From the NCBI GenBank assembly GCA_030425385.1, contig JAUIAH010000018.1:62001-126000 (forward strand): a DNA stretch of 64,000 nucleotides, read 5' to 3'. A program made the translations under genes and the position numbers. This stretch comes from Verrucomicrobiia bacterium (GTDB lineage: Bacteria > Verrucomicrobiota > Verrucomicrobiia > Verrucomicrobiales > DEV007). Numbering within the stretch: the first letter of the stretch is position 1; each line of letters opens with the position of its first letter. Below the pieces are notes generated by a model. It saw only the letters and a list, made by a program, of their open reading frames with translations. It was not told the origin of the DNA and searched no databases. Positions 26,634 to 35,695 of the stretch are shown here, piece by piece.

Positions 26634-27284
26634 ATGGGCCCCGTCACCGTCGGTATTCATTCAGGACTAAAGTCGAATCGCCTCGCCTACCGCTTGGCGG
26701 ATGAGGGGGATCCCGCAGTCGTCGAGGCGATCTTGGCAGAACGGGACGTGGAGGATCCCAAAGTGCGCAATGCGACGTGGAAGGTTCTGAGTCATCTCGC
26801 CGCTCGCCGCCCAGAGTGGTTTCAAGAACGCCTCGCCTTCTTCCTCGATCACCTCAACGACGAACGCAATGTGGTGAAATGGGCGGCCATGGATGTGGCG
26901 GGCTATTTGGTAGGGCTTGATGGGGGAAACCTTATCAACGATGATGTTGTCGCCGTGATGGTCGATGCGCTGAGTGCGGAGACCATGGTCACTGCCGCGC
27001 ATGGGATCGACAATCTCGTGCGCATTGGTTTGGCGCAGCCGACGCGCCATTCCGAGTGCCTGGCAGAGCTCTTCCGAGTGGAATCGATTCCCAGGGCTGC
27101 CGATTGTCGTGAGGTACTCCTAGGCAAGGTGGCGGACGGGTTGGGCAAGCTCTTGCCGCACCTCTCAGAGGTCAACCGAGCCGCTGCCATGACCTTTCTC
27201 AATCGCCTGGCTCTCAGTGATGGTCGCGATGGGCACAAGGCCCTCAAGATTATCCGGCGACAGTCGCGTGAGAAAGGCTCCTGA
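26634..27284 (+). CDS. HEAT-like helical repeat protein
   Basis: 216 residues from ATG 26634. The frame is open to a TTG at 26610, but the ATG gives the cleaner start. It is made of paired helices in the HEAT/armadillo style, e.g. DPKVRNATWKVLSHLAARRPEW and ERNVVKWAAMDVAGYLVGL, with no signal peptide and no catalytic motif. Cytoplasmic scaffold or regulator is the usual role of such proteins. It lies 36 bases before the DUF1592 haem protein gene on the same strand, so it may belong to that transcription unit. It starts divergently from the C25 peptidase gene. Confidence 0.7.
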   Translation: MGPVTVGIHSGLKSNRLAYRLADEGDPAVVEAILAERDVEDPKVRNATWKVLSHLAARRPEWFQERLAFFLDHLNDERNVVKWAAMDVAGYLVGLDGGNLINDDVVAVMVDALSAETMVTAAHGIDNLVRIGLAQPTRHSECLAELFRVESIPRAADCREVLLGKVADGLGKLLPHLSEVNRAAAMTFLNRLALSDGRDGHKALKIIRRQSREKGS

Positions 27285-27320
27285 GAATCGGTGCGACCAC
27301 CTGGCAGGTCCCGGGTTAGC

Positions 27321-29660
27321 ATGAACGTGAACCACACTTCAGGAATTCTTGCGCTTGCTTTCGCATTTGCCACCGCTGGGCAGGGTGAGGAGAACGATCC
27401 GCGTCTTGCGTTTGGGAAGGATTTCAAGCCCTTCTTGGCCAAATACTGCTTTGATTGCCATGGCGCGGAAACCCAGAAGGCGGGGGTAGATTTGCAAGGA
27501 CTTCTTGGCGACGAGCCTCCGAAGATCGAGGACAGACGCGAATGGGAAACGGTCATGGAGATCATCCTCTCCCGCGAGATGCCGCCCGAGAAGAAGCCGC
27601 AGCCAGCGGAGGCCTTGCGAGGGGAAATGGTGGATTACCTAGAAGCGCACTTGGAGAGCTTCGATTGCTCGGGTCCGGTCAATCCTGGTACGGTCACGGC
27701 ACGCCGACTGAATCGCGTGGAGTATGAGAATACCATTCGCGACTTGTTAGGGGTGGAGTTTGCCGCGACCGAGAATTTCCCCCGCGACGAAGTTGGTTAT
27801 GGCTTTGATAACATCGGTGATGTCCTGTCATTGTCACCATTACTCATGGAGAAGTATTTGGAAGCGGCCGAGACCATCGTCGATGACGCGCTGCTTTCAG
27901 AAGTGCCTCCATGGCCGCCACGACAGCGTTTCGAAGAGACGGCGATGAAAGCGCGCCCGCGGAACGGCGACGACGACGCGCTTCGCGTGGAGCGGAATCG
28001 CTACTTTGGCTTGTTTCGTGAGGGCGAAGCCGAGTTTGCCTTCAACGCACCCGAGGCGGGGGACTATCAGATTCGCGTGCGTGCCTATCAGGACAAGGCG
28101 GGCCCGGAGCCTGCGTTGCTCTCCCTTTGGTTAGGCAAACAACGCGTGAACGAAGCGCACGTGCGTGCGGAGGGTGATGCTCCTGAGGTGCTCGAATTTC
28201 CCCTCACCCTAACAGAGGGCGACCAGACGTTGGCCGTGGGATATGAGAATAACTACAACAATTCAGACGCCGATGAACGCCGTCTTCGGGGCGATCGTAA
28301 TCTCTACGTGGATTGGGTTGAAGTGGTTGGTCCGCTAGGAAAGGAGCGGCCGCCGCTGCCTGCGACCCATGTCGCCATCATCCCCGAACGGCCCCAGCCA
28401 GGCAGGGAGATGGCCATGGCGCGTACCATCTTTGAGCGCTTTGTCAGTAGAGCTTACCGTCGGCCTGCGACTAAGAGGGAAGTGGATCGGCTAGCGGGGC
28501 TCGCCATCCAGGTGATGGACGAGGGAGCCACCTTTGAAGAAGGGATCAAAGTGGGCGTTTCGGCAGTGCTTGTGTCCCCACACTTTCTCTATCGCTGGGA
28601 ACTTGATCCTCAGCGGAGCGGGGAGGAACCGCGCCCGTTGAACGGATACGAATTGGCGTCGCGCTTGTCTTACTTCCTCTGGTCTAGCATGCCGGATGCC
28701 GAACTGACGGCGGCGGCAGCGGCGGATCAGTTAGGCGATTTGGACGTGCTTCGCGCGCACCTGAAGCGGATGCTAGCCGACCCCAGAGCCAAAGCGCTGG
28801 TGCAGAATTTCACCGGGCAGTGGCTGCAAACGCGGAACTTGGCCACAGTCGAACCCGACCCCGAAGTGTTTCCGGAGTTTGACGAGCCGTTGCGAGAGGC
28901 CATGCAGTTGGAAACCGAACTTTTCGTGCAATCGATCGTCGATGAGGATCGTAGCGTTTTGGAGCTGTTGGATGCTGACTACACCTTCCTCAATGAGCGT
29001 CTCGCGCAGCACTACGGCATCCCCGGCGTGACGGGAGAAGCTTTTCAGCGGGTGGCGCTCGATCGCGGTTCGCGCCGGGGGGGCGTTCTCACACAAGCCA
29101 GTGTCCTCACGATCACTTCGGAAGCCTCACGGACGTCGCCTGTCGTGCGGGGCAAGTGGGTCCTGGAGCAACTCCTCAACACGCCACCACCACCACCACC
29201 ACCAGATGTGGAGCCACTGGAGGAGACGAAAGAGGCTCACGAATCAGCGTCCTTACGGGAGCGTTTGGAACAGCACCGGGACAATCCCGACTGCCGCGGT
29301 TGCCACGCCAAGATGGATCCCATTGGTTTCGCCCTGGAGAACTATGACGCCATCGGGCGCTGGCGGGACATGGACGGTAAATTTCCGATCGATCCCGCCT
29401 CGGAACTCGTAGGCGGCATCACGGTGGAGGGCCCGGACGATCTCAAGCGTGCCCTCGTGCAGAAAGAGGATTATATTGAAGCGTTGGCCGAGAAGATGCT
29501 CACCTACGCCCTTGGTCGAGGAACCGAATACTACGATAAATGCGCCATTGATCTGATTGTCGCGCAACTAAAGGGTAGTGAGTATCGTTTCTCTTCCTTG
29601 ATAGATGCGATCGTGACCAGCGAACCCTTCCTCAAACGTCAACTCCTCCCGCACTCATGA
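27321..29660 (+). CDS. DUF1592-family secreted haem protein (PSCyt1-DUF1587-1595-1592-1588-1585)
   Basis: 779 residues with a signal peptide from ATG 27321 (MNVNHTSG; the open frame extends to 27291). It has the usual architecture of this PVC family. A planctomycete-type cytochrome c domain comes first with CFDCH (about residues 43-47). DUF1587 has TARRLNRVEYENTIRDLLG. A carbohydrate-binding-like insert lies at about 225-335. DUF1595, DUF1592 (NGYELASRLSYFLWSSMPD), DUF1588 with the proline run and CRGCHAKMDPIGFALE, and DUF1585 at the C-terminus follow. The two CxxCH motifs are possible haem sites. The family's function is unknown, though it is always near a DUF1552 partner, as here, where the stop overlaps the partner's ATG by four bases. 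Confidence 0.92.
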   Translation: MNVNHTSGILALAFAFATAGQGEENDPRLAFGKDFKPFLAKYCFDCHGAETQKAGVDLQGLLGDEPPKIEDRREWETVMEIILSREMPPEKKPQPAEALRGEMVDYLEAHLESFDCSGPVNPGTVTARRLNRVEYENTIRDLLGVEFAATENFPRDEVGYGFDNIGDVLSLSPLLMEKYLEAAETIVDDALLSEVPPWPPRQRFEETAMKARPRNGDDDALRVERNRYFGLFREGEAEFAFNAPEAGDYQIRVRAYQDKAGPEPALLSLWLGKQRVNEAHVRAEGDAPEVLEFPLTLTEGDQTLAVGYENNYNNSDADERRLRGDRNLYVDWVEVVGPLGKERPPLPATHVAIIPERPQPGREMAMARTIFERFVSRAYRRPATKREVDRLAGLAIQVMDEGATFEEGIKVGVSAVLVSPHFLYRWELDPQRSGEEPRPLNGYELASRLSYFLWSSMPDAELTAAAAADQLGDLDVLRAHLKRMLADPRAKALVQNFTGQWLQTRNLATVEPDPEVFPEFDEPLREAMQLETELFVQSIVDEDRSVLELLDADYTFLNERLAQHYGIPGVTGEAFQRVALDRGSRRGGVLTQASVLTITSEASRTSPVVRGKWVLEQLLNTPPPPPPPDVEPLEETKEAHESASLRERLEQHRDNPDCRGCHAKMDPIGFALENYDAIGRWRDMDGKFPIDPASELVGGITVEGPDDLKRALVQKEDYIEALAEKMLTYALGRGTEYYDKCAIDLIVAQLKGSEYRFSSLIDAIVTSEPFLKRQLLPHS
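29184..29204 (+). repeat. CCA x7 microsatellite encoding seven prolines
   Basis: Seven CCA codons in a row within the DUF1588 part of the gene. A proline run at this place is a usual feature of the family, but here it is encoded by one codon only, making it prone to in-frame slippage. Confidence 0.8.
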
Positions 29661-31003
29661 ATGCTTCCTGGAATCTCTCTCGTCGCCATTTCCTCCGTGG
29701 TCTTGGTGCCGCCGTCGCCTTGCCCTCATTAGACGTCATGGCGTCGACCAAGGCGCTGGCGACTGCCCATCCCACGCGGATGGCGTTCTTCTTCGTGCCC
29801 AATGGCATCAACATGGAACATTGGCGGCCCCAGCGCGAAGGCGTGCATTTCGACCTGCCGTCGACCCTAGAGCCGCTGGCGACGCTGCGAAATGACTTCT
29901 CGGTCCTCAGCGGCCTCACCCACGATAAAGGGCGGGCCAATGATGACGGGGCGGGCGATCACGCCCGCTCGGGAGGCGTCTTTCTCACCGGATCTCAACC
30001 GCTCAAGAGTGAAGGCGCGGAGATCCGTGTCGGTCAATCGGTGGACCAGTTTGCCGCGGAGTATCTCGGACAACACACGCGGTTCCCCTCAATGGAACTT
30101 GGCACGGAGACGGGACGTCCCTATGGGAAATGTGATAGTGGCTACAGCTGCGGATATTCGAATAACATCTCCTGGAAGGATGCCAGCACGCCTATGGCGA
30201 AGATGGTCAACCCAAGGGAAGTCTTCGAACGTCTCTTTGCGAATGAGATTGCCAAAGAGGTGGGGGAAAGCCAATCGCAGCGTAAGCGTCATCGGCGCAG
30301 TATTCTTGACTTTGTGTTAGATGACGCCAAGAGCTTGCAGAATAAAGTGAGCAAGAGTGATCAGCAGAAGCTCGATGAGTATCTGACGTCCGTGCGCGAG
30401 ATTGAATTGCGTGTGCAGCGGGCGGAGGAAACTGGCTCGCAGCATGAGGACCTCATCCGGGGCTTTGCTGCTCCGGAGGGCATTCCCGATGCTGCAGATG
30501 AGCATTTGCGTTTGTTGGGCGATATGATCGTCTTAGCTTTCCAAACGGACGTCACTCGGGTGGCAACCTTTATGTTTGCCAATGCAGGGAGCAACCGTGC
30601 CTACCGCGAAGTGGGGATTCGTGAGGGACACCACGCGCTCTCTCATCACCAGAATCGCCCAGAGAAGCTGGAGCAGTTAGCCAAGATCAATCGCTTCCAT
30701 GTGCAGCAATTGGCCTACATTCTCCAACGTCTCAAGTCGGTGAAAGAAGGGGAAGGGAATTTGTTAGACAATTCCGTGATCGTTTACGGAAGTGGCATCA
30801 GCGATGGGAATCGGCATAATCATGACGATCTTCCCATCCTTGTGGCTGGTCGCGGAGGCGGGCAGATCCAGCCAGGCCGTCACGTGGTGTATCCGCAAGA
30901 CACCCCTATGTCGAACCTCTTCAATTCGATGCTCGATATGACTGGGGTGCCCGTCGATTATTTCGGGGACAGCACGGGCCGCCTCCGTCATTTGTCGGTC
31001 TAA
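29657..31003 (+). CDS. DUF1552-family exported protein
   Basis: 448 residues. The N-terminus (SRRHFLRGLGAAVALPSLDVMAS) is a twin-arginine type signal with the RR motif at about residues 9-10, so it is probably exported folded. The body has the family features NGINMEHWRP, FSVLSGLTHDKGR, DHARSGGVFLTG and a C-terminal region VIVYGSGISDGNRHNHDDLP, which recalls the alkaline-phosphatase-like sulfatase/DUF1501 fold. Activity is unknown. It overlaps the DUF1592 gene by ATGA, as is usual for the pair, and probably works with it in the periplasm. Confidence 0.92.
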   Translation: MNASWNLSRRHFLRGLGAAVALPSLDVMASTKALATAHPTRMAFFFVPNGINMEHWRPQREGVHFDLPSTLEPLATLRNDFSVLSGLTHDKGRANDDGAGDHARSGGVFLTGSQPLKSEGAEIRVGQSVDQFAAEYLGQHTRFPSMELGTETGRPYGKCDSGYSCGYSNNISWKDASTPMAKMVNPREVFERLFANEIAKEVGESQSQRKRHRRSILDFVLDDAKSLQNKVSKSDQQKLDEYLTSVREIELRVQRAEETGSQHEDLIRGFAAPEGIPDAADEHLRLLGDMIVLAFQTDVTRVATFMFANAGSNRAYREVGIREGHHALSHHQNRPEKLEQLAKINRFHVQQLAYILQRLKSVKEGEGNLLDNSVIVYGSGISDGNRHNHDDLPILVAGRGGGQIQPGRHVVYPQDTPMSNLFNSMLDMTGVPVDYFGDSTGRLRHLSV

Positions 31004-31031
31004 CGCTTTCAGTCGTTCACGCCTCGATTCC

Positions 31032-33266
31032 TTGAAACGTCTTGCGCTTCTAGCTGCTTTCGCGGCAGGAATCTCTTCCGCTTGGGCTGCCGAGACGAAG
31101 GATCCCGTCGTGCTTGGACAGCTTCTGAGTCACGCTAAGAAAGAGGAACGCCGTGAGGCGGCCTATCAATTGCAGCAGCTCGGTCCCGCAGCCGCTCCTG
31201 TGGTGCGGCAATTGGTCCGCGCCCTGGAGGACGAGGACGATCAAGTGTGGCAGCGCGCGACCATGACCCTCGCGAACATCGGGCCGAAAGCGACGTTCGC
31301 AATTCCCGAGTTGATCAAGCAGATGGGCGGAGAGCGGCACCGCTACGCGGAACAGCGCAGTGTGCGGTCGGCCTTCGCTCTGGCATCCATCGGAGAGGCT
31401 GCAAGACCTGCCCTGCAACAGGCTCTCCAAGATGACGACGAACATCGGCGTTGGGGGGCGGCACACGCTCTCGGGCTGATGGGCAATCCATCGCCTAAAT
31501 GTGTGGAAGGTGTGATGGCATTGCTAGGGGATGATGAGGAAAGCGTTCGACGCGAAGCTGAAGGGACCGCTGTGGCTTTCGGTGAGGCCAGTGTATCGTC
31601 CTTGCGGGCGATGTTAGAGAGCGACTCGTCGACAGTGCGCATGGGGGCGGCGAATGCCTTGCGACGGATGCCATCGGTAGCGGCTCCCGCGATGGAGGCG
31701 GTGCGGCAGGCGCTCCTGCGTGAGACTGACATCTCTGCTAAGATGGCGCTGCTCCACAGCGCGGCTGCGTTGGGAGTGGATGCCGAGTTTCTCGCGCCCA
31801 TGGTGGTAGAGGCCTGTGCAGCCTCAGAAGCGGAACAAGAGGCAACGTTCAATATCTTGTTAGGTAGTGCATCCCTAGCTGATGCGGTCCTGCCAAGCTT
31901 GGGCCTCTTGCTTTCTTGCGATGACGCGGCCACGCGCCGGCACGCAGCACGTTTGCTAGGGCGGATGGGCGACCAAGCGGTCGACGTGGCTCCCGCATTG
32001 GTCGAACACCTCACTTCTGGCCTGCCGGAAGCTGAGGATGAGGCCGCTTTCCAGGAGGCTCTTATCTTGATCGGCCCTGGCATCTTGCCCGCACTCCTCA
32101 CGCGGTTGGAGACGCTCACGCCGGTGGCCCTTGATGATCAGAAGTGGGTGGTGGAGACCCTATCTGGATTGGCTCCATTGGCGCTCCCAACCCTGGAAGA
32201 CGCTCTGGACGAGGCCGCCCCAGCAGTGGCTTGCGGGGTGCTCCGGGCGCTCCCGCGCCAAACGCGGCGCAATTCCGAGTTGGAGCGGCGGATCCTCCCT
32301 TATTTGACGAATGAGGATCCTCGAGTGCGTGCCGCTGTCGTGGATGCCTTCACGCGAATGGCACTCCCGGAGAAGCGCTGGCAACGCGTCTTGCACGAAG
32401 GCTTGGCCGATCCTGCTCCCGAGGTGCGGATCGCGGCGATACGGGCACTAGAGAATGCTCCCTTTCCTAAAGCGCAACGCTTGGCGTTCCTCACCGAAGC
32501 GCTTTCCGCAGATGAAGCCCTTGTTCGCTTGCAAGCAGCTCAGGGACTGGGGGCTCTGGGAGAAGATGCGGCTCCCGCGGTGCCGACGTTGCTGGCCTCC
32601 ACACAGGGGCCGTCCGCCTCGGAGGGGTATCGGCTGGCGGTGATTACGACCTTTGGCCAGATGGGAGCGGCCGCTCAGGAAGCCCTCGATTTCCTCATCG
32701 CGTCCCTGGATCCAGCCCAGTCAGAGACCATCCGCGTGGGGAGTTTGCGAACCTTGGCTCGTTTGGGGGCGTCCGCGAAACAGGCGTTGGCACAGATCAA
32801 CCCCTTGCTCAATCAGGGGTCTCCCGAGATCCGCCGAGCAGCTCTGGCGGCCTATGCCGCGATCGAGAACACCCCGGAGAATTTGATTCCCGTGCTGTTG
32901 GAGGCGCTTAAGGATCCCAGTCCGGAAGTGCGTGCCCCCGTGATCGCGGGTCTTGGAAACCTTGGCTCGGACGCCATGAGCGCTGCGCCAGCCTTGGTGG
33001 ATTTGGTCGCCTCGGAGCCTGATCGCAGCGCGGCCTTGGACGCTTTGCGAGAAATTCGCCCCCAGGATGTGGATCTGTGTCTCCGTCTTCTTGAGAGCGA
33101 AGACGCGGGAGCGCGACTCCTGGCGTGCGATCGTCTTGGTCGTCTCTACGACAAGAAAGCGATCCCGGCCCTGCGAAACGCCCTCCGTGACCGCTACAGC
33201 TTCGTTCGCCGCCGTGCCCGAGAGGCTCTGGAGCGGATCGAGCGCGGCCCTCGGCGTCGCCGTTGA
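31032..33266 (+). CDS. Exported HEAT-repeat protein with TTG start
   Basis: 744 residues. The TTG start gives MKRLALLAAFAAGISSAWAAE, a good signal peptide, so I accept it although no ribosome site is visible. The rest is a continuous array of about twenty HEAT/PBS-lyase-type helical pairs, e.g. HRRWGAAHALGLMG, DPSPEVRAPVIAGLGNLG and SFVRRRAREALERIERG at the end. It follows the DUF1552 gene by 28 bases, so it is the last gene of that unit. It could act as a periplasmic scaffold for the DUF1592/DUF1552 proteins. No enzyme motif is seen. Confidence 0.85.
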   Translation: MKRLALLAAFAAGISSAWAAETKDPVVLGQLLSHAKKEERREAAYQLQQLGPAAAPVVRQLVRALEDEDDQVWQRATMTLANIGPKATFAIPELIKQMGGERHRYAEQRSVRSAFALASIGEAARPALQQALQDDDEHRRWGAAHALGLMGNPSPKCVEGVMALLGDDEESVRREAEGTAVAFGEASVSSLRAMLESDSSTVRMGAANALRRMPSVAAPAMEAVRQALLRETDISAKMALLHSAAALGVDAEFLAPMVVEACAASEAEQEATFNILLGSASLADAVLPSLGLLLSCDDAATRRHAARLLGRMGDQAVDVAPALVEHLTSGLPEAEDEAAFQEALILIGPGILPALLTRLETLTPVALDDQKWVVETLSGLAPLALPTLEDALDEAAPAVACGVLRALPRQTRRNSELERRILPYLTNEDPRVRAAVVDAFTRMALPEKRWQRVLHEGLADPAPEVRIAAIRALENAPFPKAQRLAFLTEALSADEALVRLQAAQGLGALGEDAAPAVPTLLASTQGPSASEGYRLAVITTFGQMGAAAQEALDFLIASLDPAQSETIRVGSLRTLARLGASAKQALAQINPLLNQGSPEIRRAALAAYAAIENTPENLIPVLLEALKDPSPEVRAPVIAGLGNLGSDAMSAAPALVDLVASEPDRSAALDALREIRPQDVDLCLRLLESEDAGARLLACDRLGRLYDKKAIPALRNALRDRYSFVRRRAREALERIERGPRRRR

Positions 33267-33291
33267 GATTCGGTTATTGATTATTGATATT
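33263..33291 (+). promoter_or_regulatory. Candidate sigma70-type promoter before the glycosyltransferase
   Basis: TTGAGA (33263-33268), 17-base spacer, GATATT (33286-33291), in an AT-rich patch (TTATTGATTATTGATATTT) that stands out from the surroundings. This one leaves a leader of about 20-35 bases, unlike the leaderless group. Confidence 0.5.
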
Positions 33292-33333
33292 TCGCTGGGA
33301 TGAGCGGAATCGTCTCTCATGGCTTGTGCTTCC

Positions 33334-34818
33334 ATGAATGTAGCCGTGGTGCATTATCACCTGCGGCCTGGCGGTGTCACCTCCGTGATCGAGAGCACGG
33401 TTCAGGCGTTGCAGAACCACACGGACGTCCGCTGCGTCATCCTGTGTGGCGCGCCCTATAGGGGAAATGATCTAGCAGACGTGCGGGTCGTGCCGGGATT
33501 GGACTACGATAGAGAGGGAGATTCCACAGATCCCACCACTTTGGCGAAGGCGATGGAGGAAGCAGCGACAGCAGCATTCGGAGCACGCCCTGATCTCTGG
33601 CATGTGCATAATCACTCCCTGGGAAAGAATGGGCATCTCCCCGCAGCCCTTGAGCATCTGCGGCAGCAAGGCCATCGATTTCTCTTGCAGATACACGACT
33701 TCGCTGAAGACGGACGCCCCGAGAATTATCGGGTGCTGCAGGAGACGAAGACCCCCTATATCATGGGGATCGGGGTCCATTACGCAACGATCAATGGACG
33801 CGATCAGTCTTTGCTAGAGAAGGCGGGCATCCCGCGGAATCGAGTTCACGCGCTTCCCAATCCGATCAATGCGACATGGGCTTCTGGTCCGGCAGCGGAT
33901 CGCGAACGCCTCCTGCTGCTCTATCCGACGCGAGGGATCCGCCGCAAGAATCTAGGAGAAGCGGTGCTCCTTGCGCTGCTGTGTCAGGGGCGTGCCGAAG
34001 TGGCGACCACGAGGGGGCCTGACAATCCTATTTGGCAACCATGTCATGATGAATGGAGAGCCTTTGCCCAAGCGCGCCCATTGCCAATCACGTTTGCCGT
34101 GGTCGATCGCGTTTCTGCACCGGCGCAGAAGGAGGCGTCTTTAAATGCTTGGTTGCGCGCCTGTCACGGATTCCTCACCACCAGCGTGGCTGAGGGCTTT
34201 GGTCTAGCCTACCTGGAGTCTCTCTCCGGGCAATGGCCTCTGATAGGGCGCGATCTTCCAGAGATTACCCGCGATTTCAAAGAATTGGAGCTCCCCTTTC
34301 CCGGGCTCTATCGGTCCATAGGCGTTCCGCTAGAGTGGGTGGGGGAGGAATGCGTGATGGCGGCCTTGCGAGAAGCGCTAGAGACTTACTATCAGTCTTA
34401 CGATCGCCCGCTCCCGGAGTGCGCTGCCGAGCGCGCCCTGGAGACCATGGTCGATGATCGCGGGCGTGTCGACTTCGGTTGCTTGCGGGAGGAATGGCAG
34501 CGTGAGGTCATTGATCGCCTCTTAGATGGGGAAGACCGCTCGCATGTGGTCTTCAAGACAGAAGCTGCGATTGCTGATGCGGACTTGTGGATAGAGAGTT
34601 GGTTAGACTATGGGCGGCGCCTTACGAGTAAAGGGGCAGATCGGCAATTGACTGCCTTCTACGGACCGGAGCCCGCCGCGAACCGGTGCCTTCAAGCGTA
34701 TCGAGCCGTCGTCGGCGAAGCGGATTCTGAAGATGAGGCACCCCAACCGTGTGCGGTGAGTGATGCCTTGCTAGACGTCTTCCTTTCTCCAGAGCGCTTT
34801 CACTTTCTGAGAACCTAG
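33334..34818 (+). CDS. GT4-like glycosyltransferase
   Basis: 494 residues from ATG 33334 (MNVAVVHYHLRPGGV, a typical GT-B start; an in-frame ATG also exists at 33319). The N-terminal Rossmann half has LWHVHNHSLGKNG and HRFLLQIHDFAEDGRPENY. The C-terminal half has VHALPNPIN, LLYPTRGIRRKNLGEA and the sugar-nucleotide region SVAEGFGLAYLESLSGQWPLIGRDLPE, in which the EGFGLAYLE segment is the usual GT4 E..G....E motif. The product is unknown. The HAD gene starts one base after its stop, which points to a transferase/phosphatase pair such as those making glycosylated compatible solutes. Confidence 0.8.
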   Translation: MNVAVVHYHLRPGGVTSVIESTVQALQNHTDVRCVILCGAPYRGNDLADVRVVPGLDYDREGDSTDPTTLAKAMEEAATAAFGARPDLWHVHNHSLGKNGHLPAALEHLRQQGHRFLLQIHDFAEDGRPENYRVLQETKTPYIMGIGVHYATINGRDQSLLEKAGIPRNRVHALPNPINATWASGPAADRERLLLLYPTRGIRRKNLGEAVLLALLCQGRAEVATTRGPDNPIWQPCHDEWRAFAQARPLPITFAVVDRVSAPAQKEASLNAWLRACHGFLTTSVAEGFGLAYLESLSGQWPLIGRDLPEITRDFKELELPFPGLYRSIGVPLEWVGEECVMAALREALETYYQSYDRPLPECAAERALETMVDDRGRVDFGCLREEWQREVIDRLLDGEDRSHVVFKTEAAIADADLWIESWLDYGRRLTSKGADRQLTAFYGPEPAANRCLQAYRAVVGEADSEDEAPQPCAVSDALLDVFLSPERFHFLRT

Positions 34819-34819
34819 C

Positions 34820-35686
34820 ATGGCAGCGCGCGACCTCATTAGAGAATTGGTTGAGCCGATGACCGTGCTGCCGACCAATACAAGTCCTTTGTTAGAACCG
34901 CTCCAGGGAATCCGGGCGGTGGTCCTCGATGTTTACGGAACCATGCTGCAGTCAGGTGCTGGCGATTTGACCGTCTCAGCAGACAGCAGGGCCGATGCCG
35001 CCCTAGAAGCGCTGCAGGCCGAGGGCATTGTGACTTCCCCTACCATGACATTACAGGAGCAGATCACACGGATCATTCATCTGCTCCATGCGCAATCGAA
35101 AGCCAATGGAACAGAATTCCCAGAGATCGAGATCCGTGAGGTTTGGGCGCGCGCGCTGGCACGCTGGAATTTGTATCTAGAGCCTGAGGTGTTAGAACGC
35201 GTGATCATTCGCCATGAATGTGCCGCCAACCCCACGGCACCCATGCCCGGCGTCCGGGACATGCTCAAGGGGCTGCGCGACCGTGCGTTGACCCTGGGCA
35301 TCATTTCCAATGCCCAGTTCTACACGCGGCCTCTGTTAGAAGTTCATTTGGGTGCATCGCTAGAAGAATGGGGGTTTTGTGAGGACCATTGTTTCTGGAG
35401 TTTTGAAGAACGTGAGGCCAAGCCTTCGGACGCGCCGTTTGTAGGGCTCGCGCGGCGGTTCTGGCGAGAAGGAATCAGAACCCAAGATGTCCTCTACATC
35501 GGGAACGATCTGCGTAATGACATCGCTCCTGCCGCCTTGGCCGGATTTCAGACCGCGCTCTTCGCGGGCGATGGCCGGTCTCTCCGTTGGCGGCAAGGGG
35601 AGGGGATCGAGGCGCGCCCAGATGCCGTCCTCACCGCGTGGGAGCAGTTGCCCACGGTGCTCGACTTCGATTCGGAGCATGCCTAG
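34820..35686 (+). CDS. HAD-superfamily hydrolase
   Basis: 288 residues. HAD motif I is VVLDVYGTML (nucleophile Asp about 38; second acidic position replaced by Tyr, as in the DxYGT group). Motif II is around LGIISNAQ, motif III Lys in EREAKPSD and motif IV in DVLYIGNDLRNDI. A helical cap lies between motifs I and II, so it belongs to the C1 cap group of phosphatases/dehalogenases. It starts directly after the glycosyltransferase stop codon and is presumably translationally coupled. The likely role is removal of phosphate from that enzyme's product. Confidence 0.82.
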   Translation: MAARDLIRELVEPMTVLPTNTSPLLEPLQGIRAVVLDVYGTMLQSGAGDLTVSADSRADAALEALQAEGIVTSPTMTLQEQITRIIHLLHAQSKANGTEFPEIEIREVWARALARWNLYLEPEVLERVIIRHECAANPTAPMPGVRDMLKGLRDRALTLGIISNAQFYTRPLLEVHLGASLEEWGFCEDHCFWSFEEREAKPSDAPFVGLARRFWREGIRTQDVLYIGNDLRNDIAPAALAGFQTALFAGDGRSLRWRQGEGIEARPDAVLTAWEQLPTVLDFDSEHA

Positions 35687-35689
35687 AGT
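35661..35689 (+). promoter_or_regulatory. Candidate promoter for gene 35696
   Basis: TCGACT (35661-35666), 17-base spacer, TAGAGT (35684-35689), which ends 6 bases before the ATG. Same leaderless geometry as at 3534 and 10049. It lies within the 3' end of the HAD gene. Confidence 0.35.
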
Positions 35690-35695
35690 GACCCC

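Noticed and set aside
29184-29204. Proline run as a novel feature
   Set aside because: A proline run at this position is usual in the DUF1588 family; only its single-codon make-up is notable.
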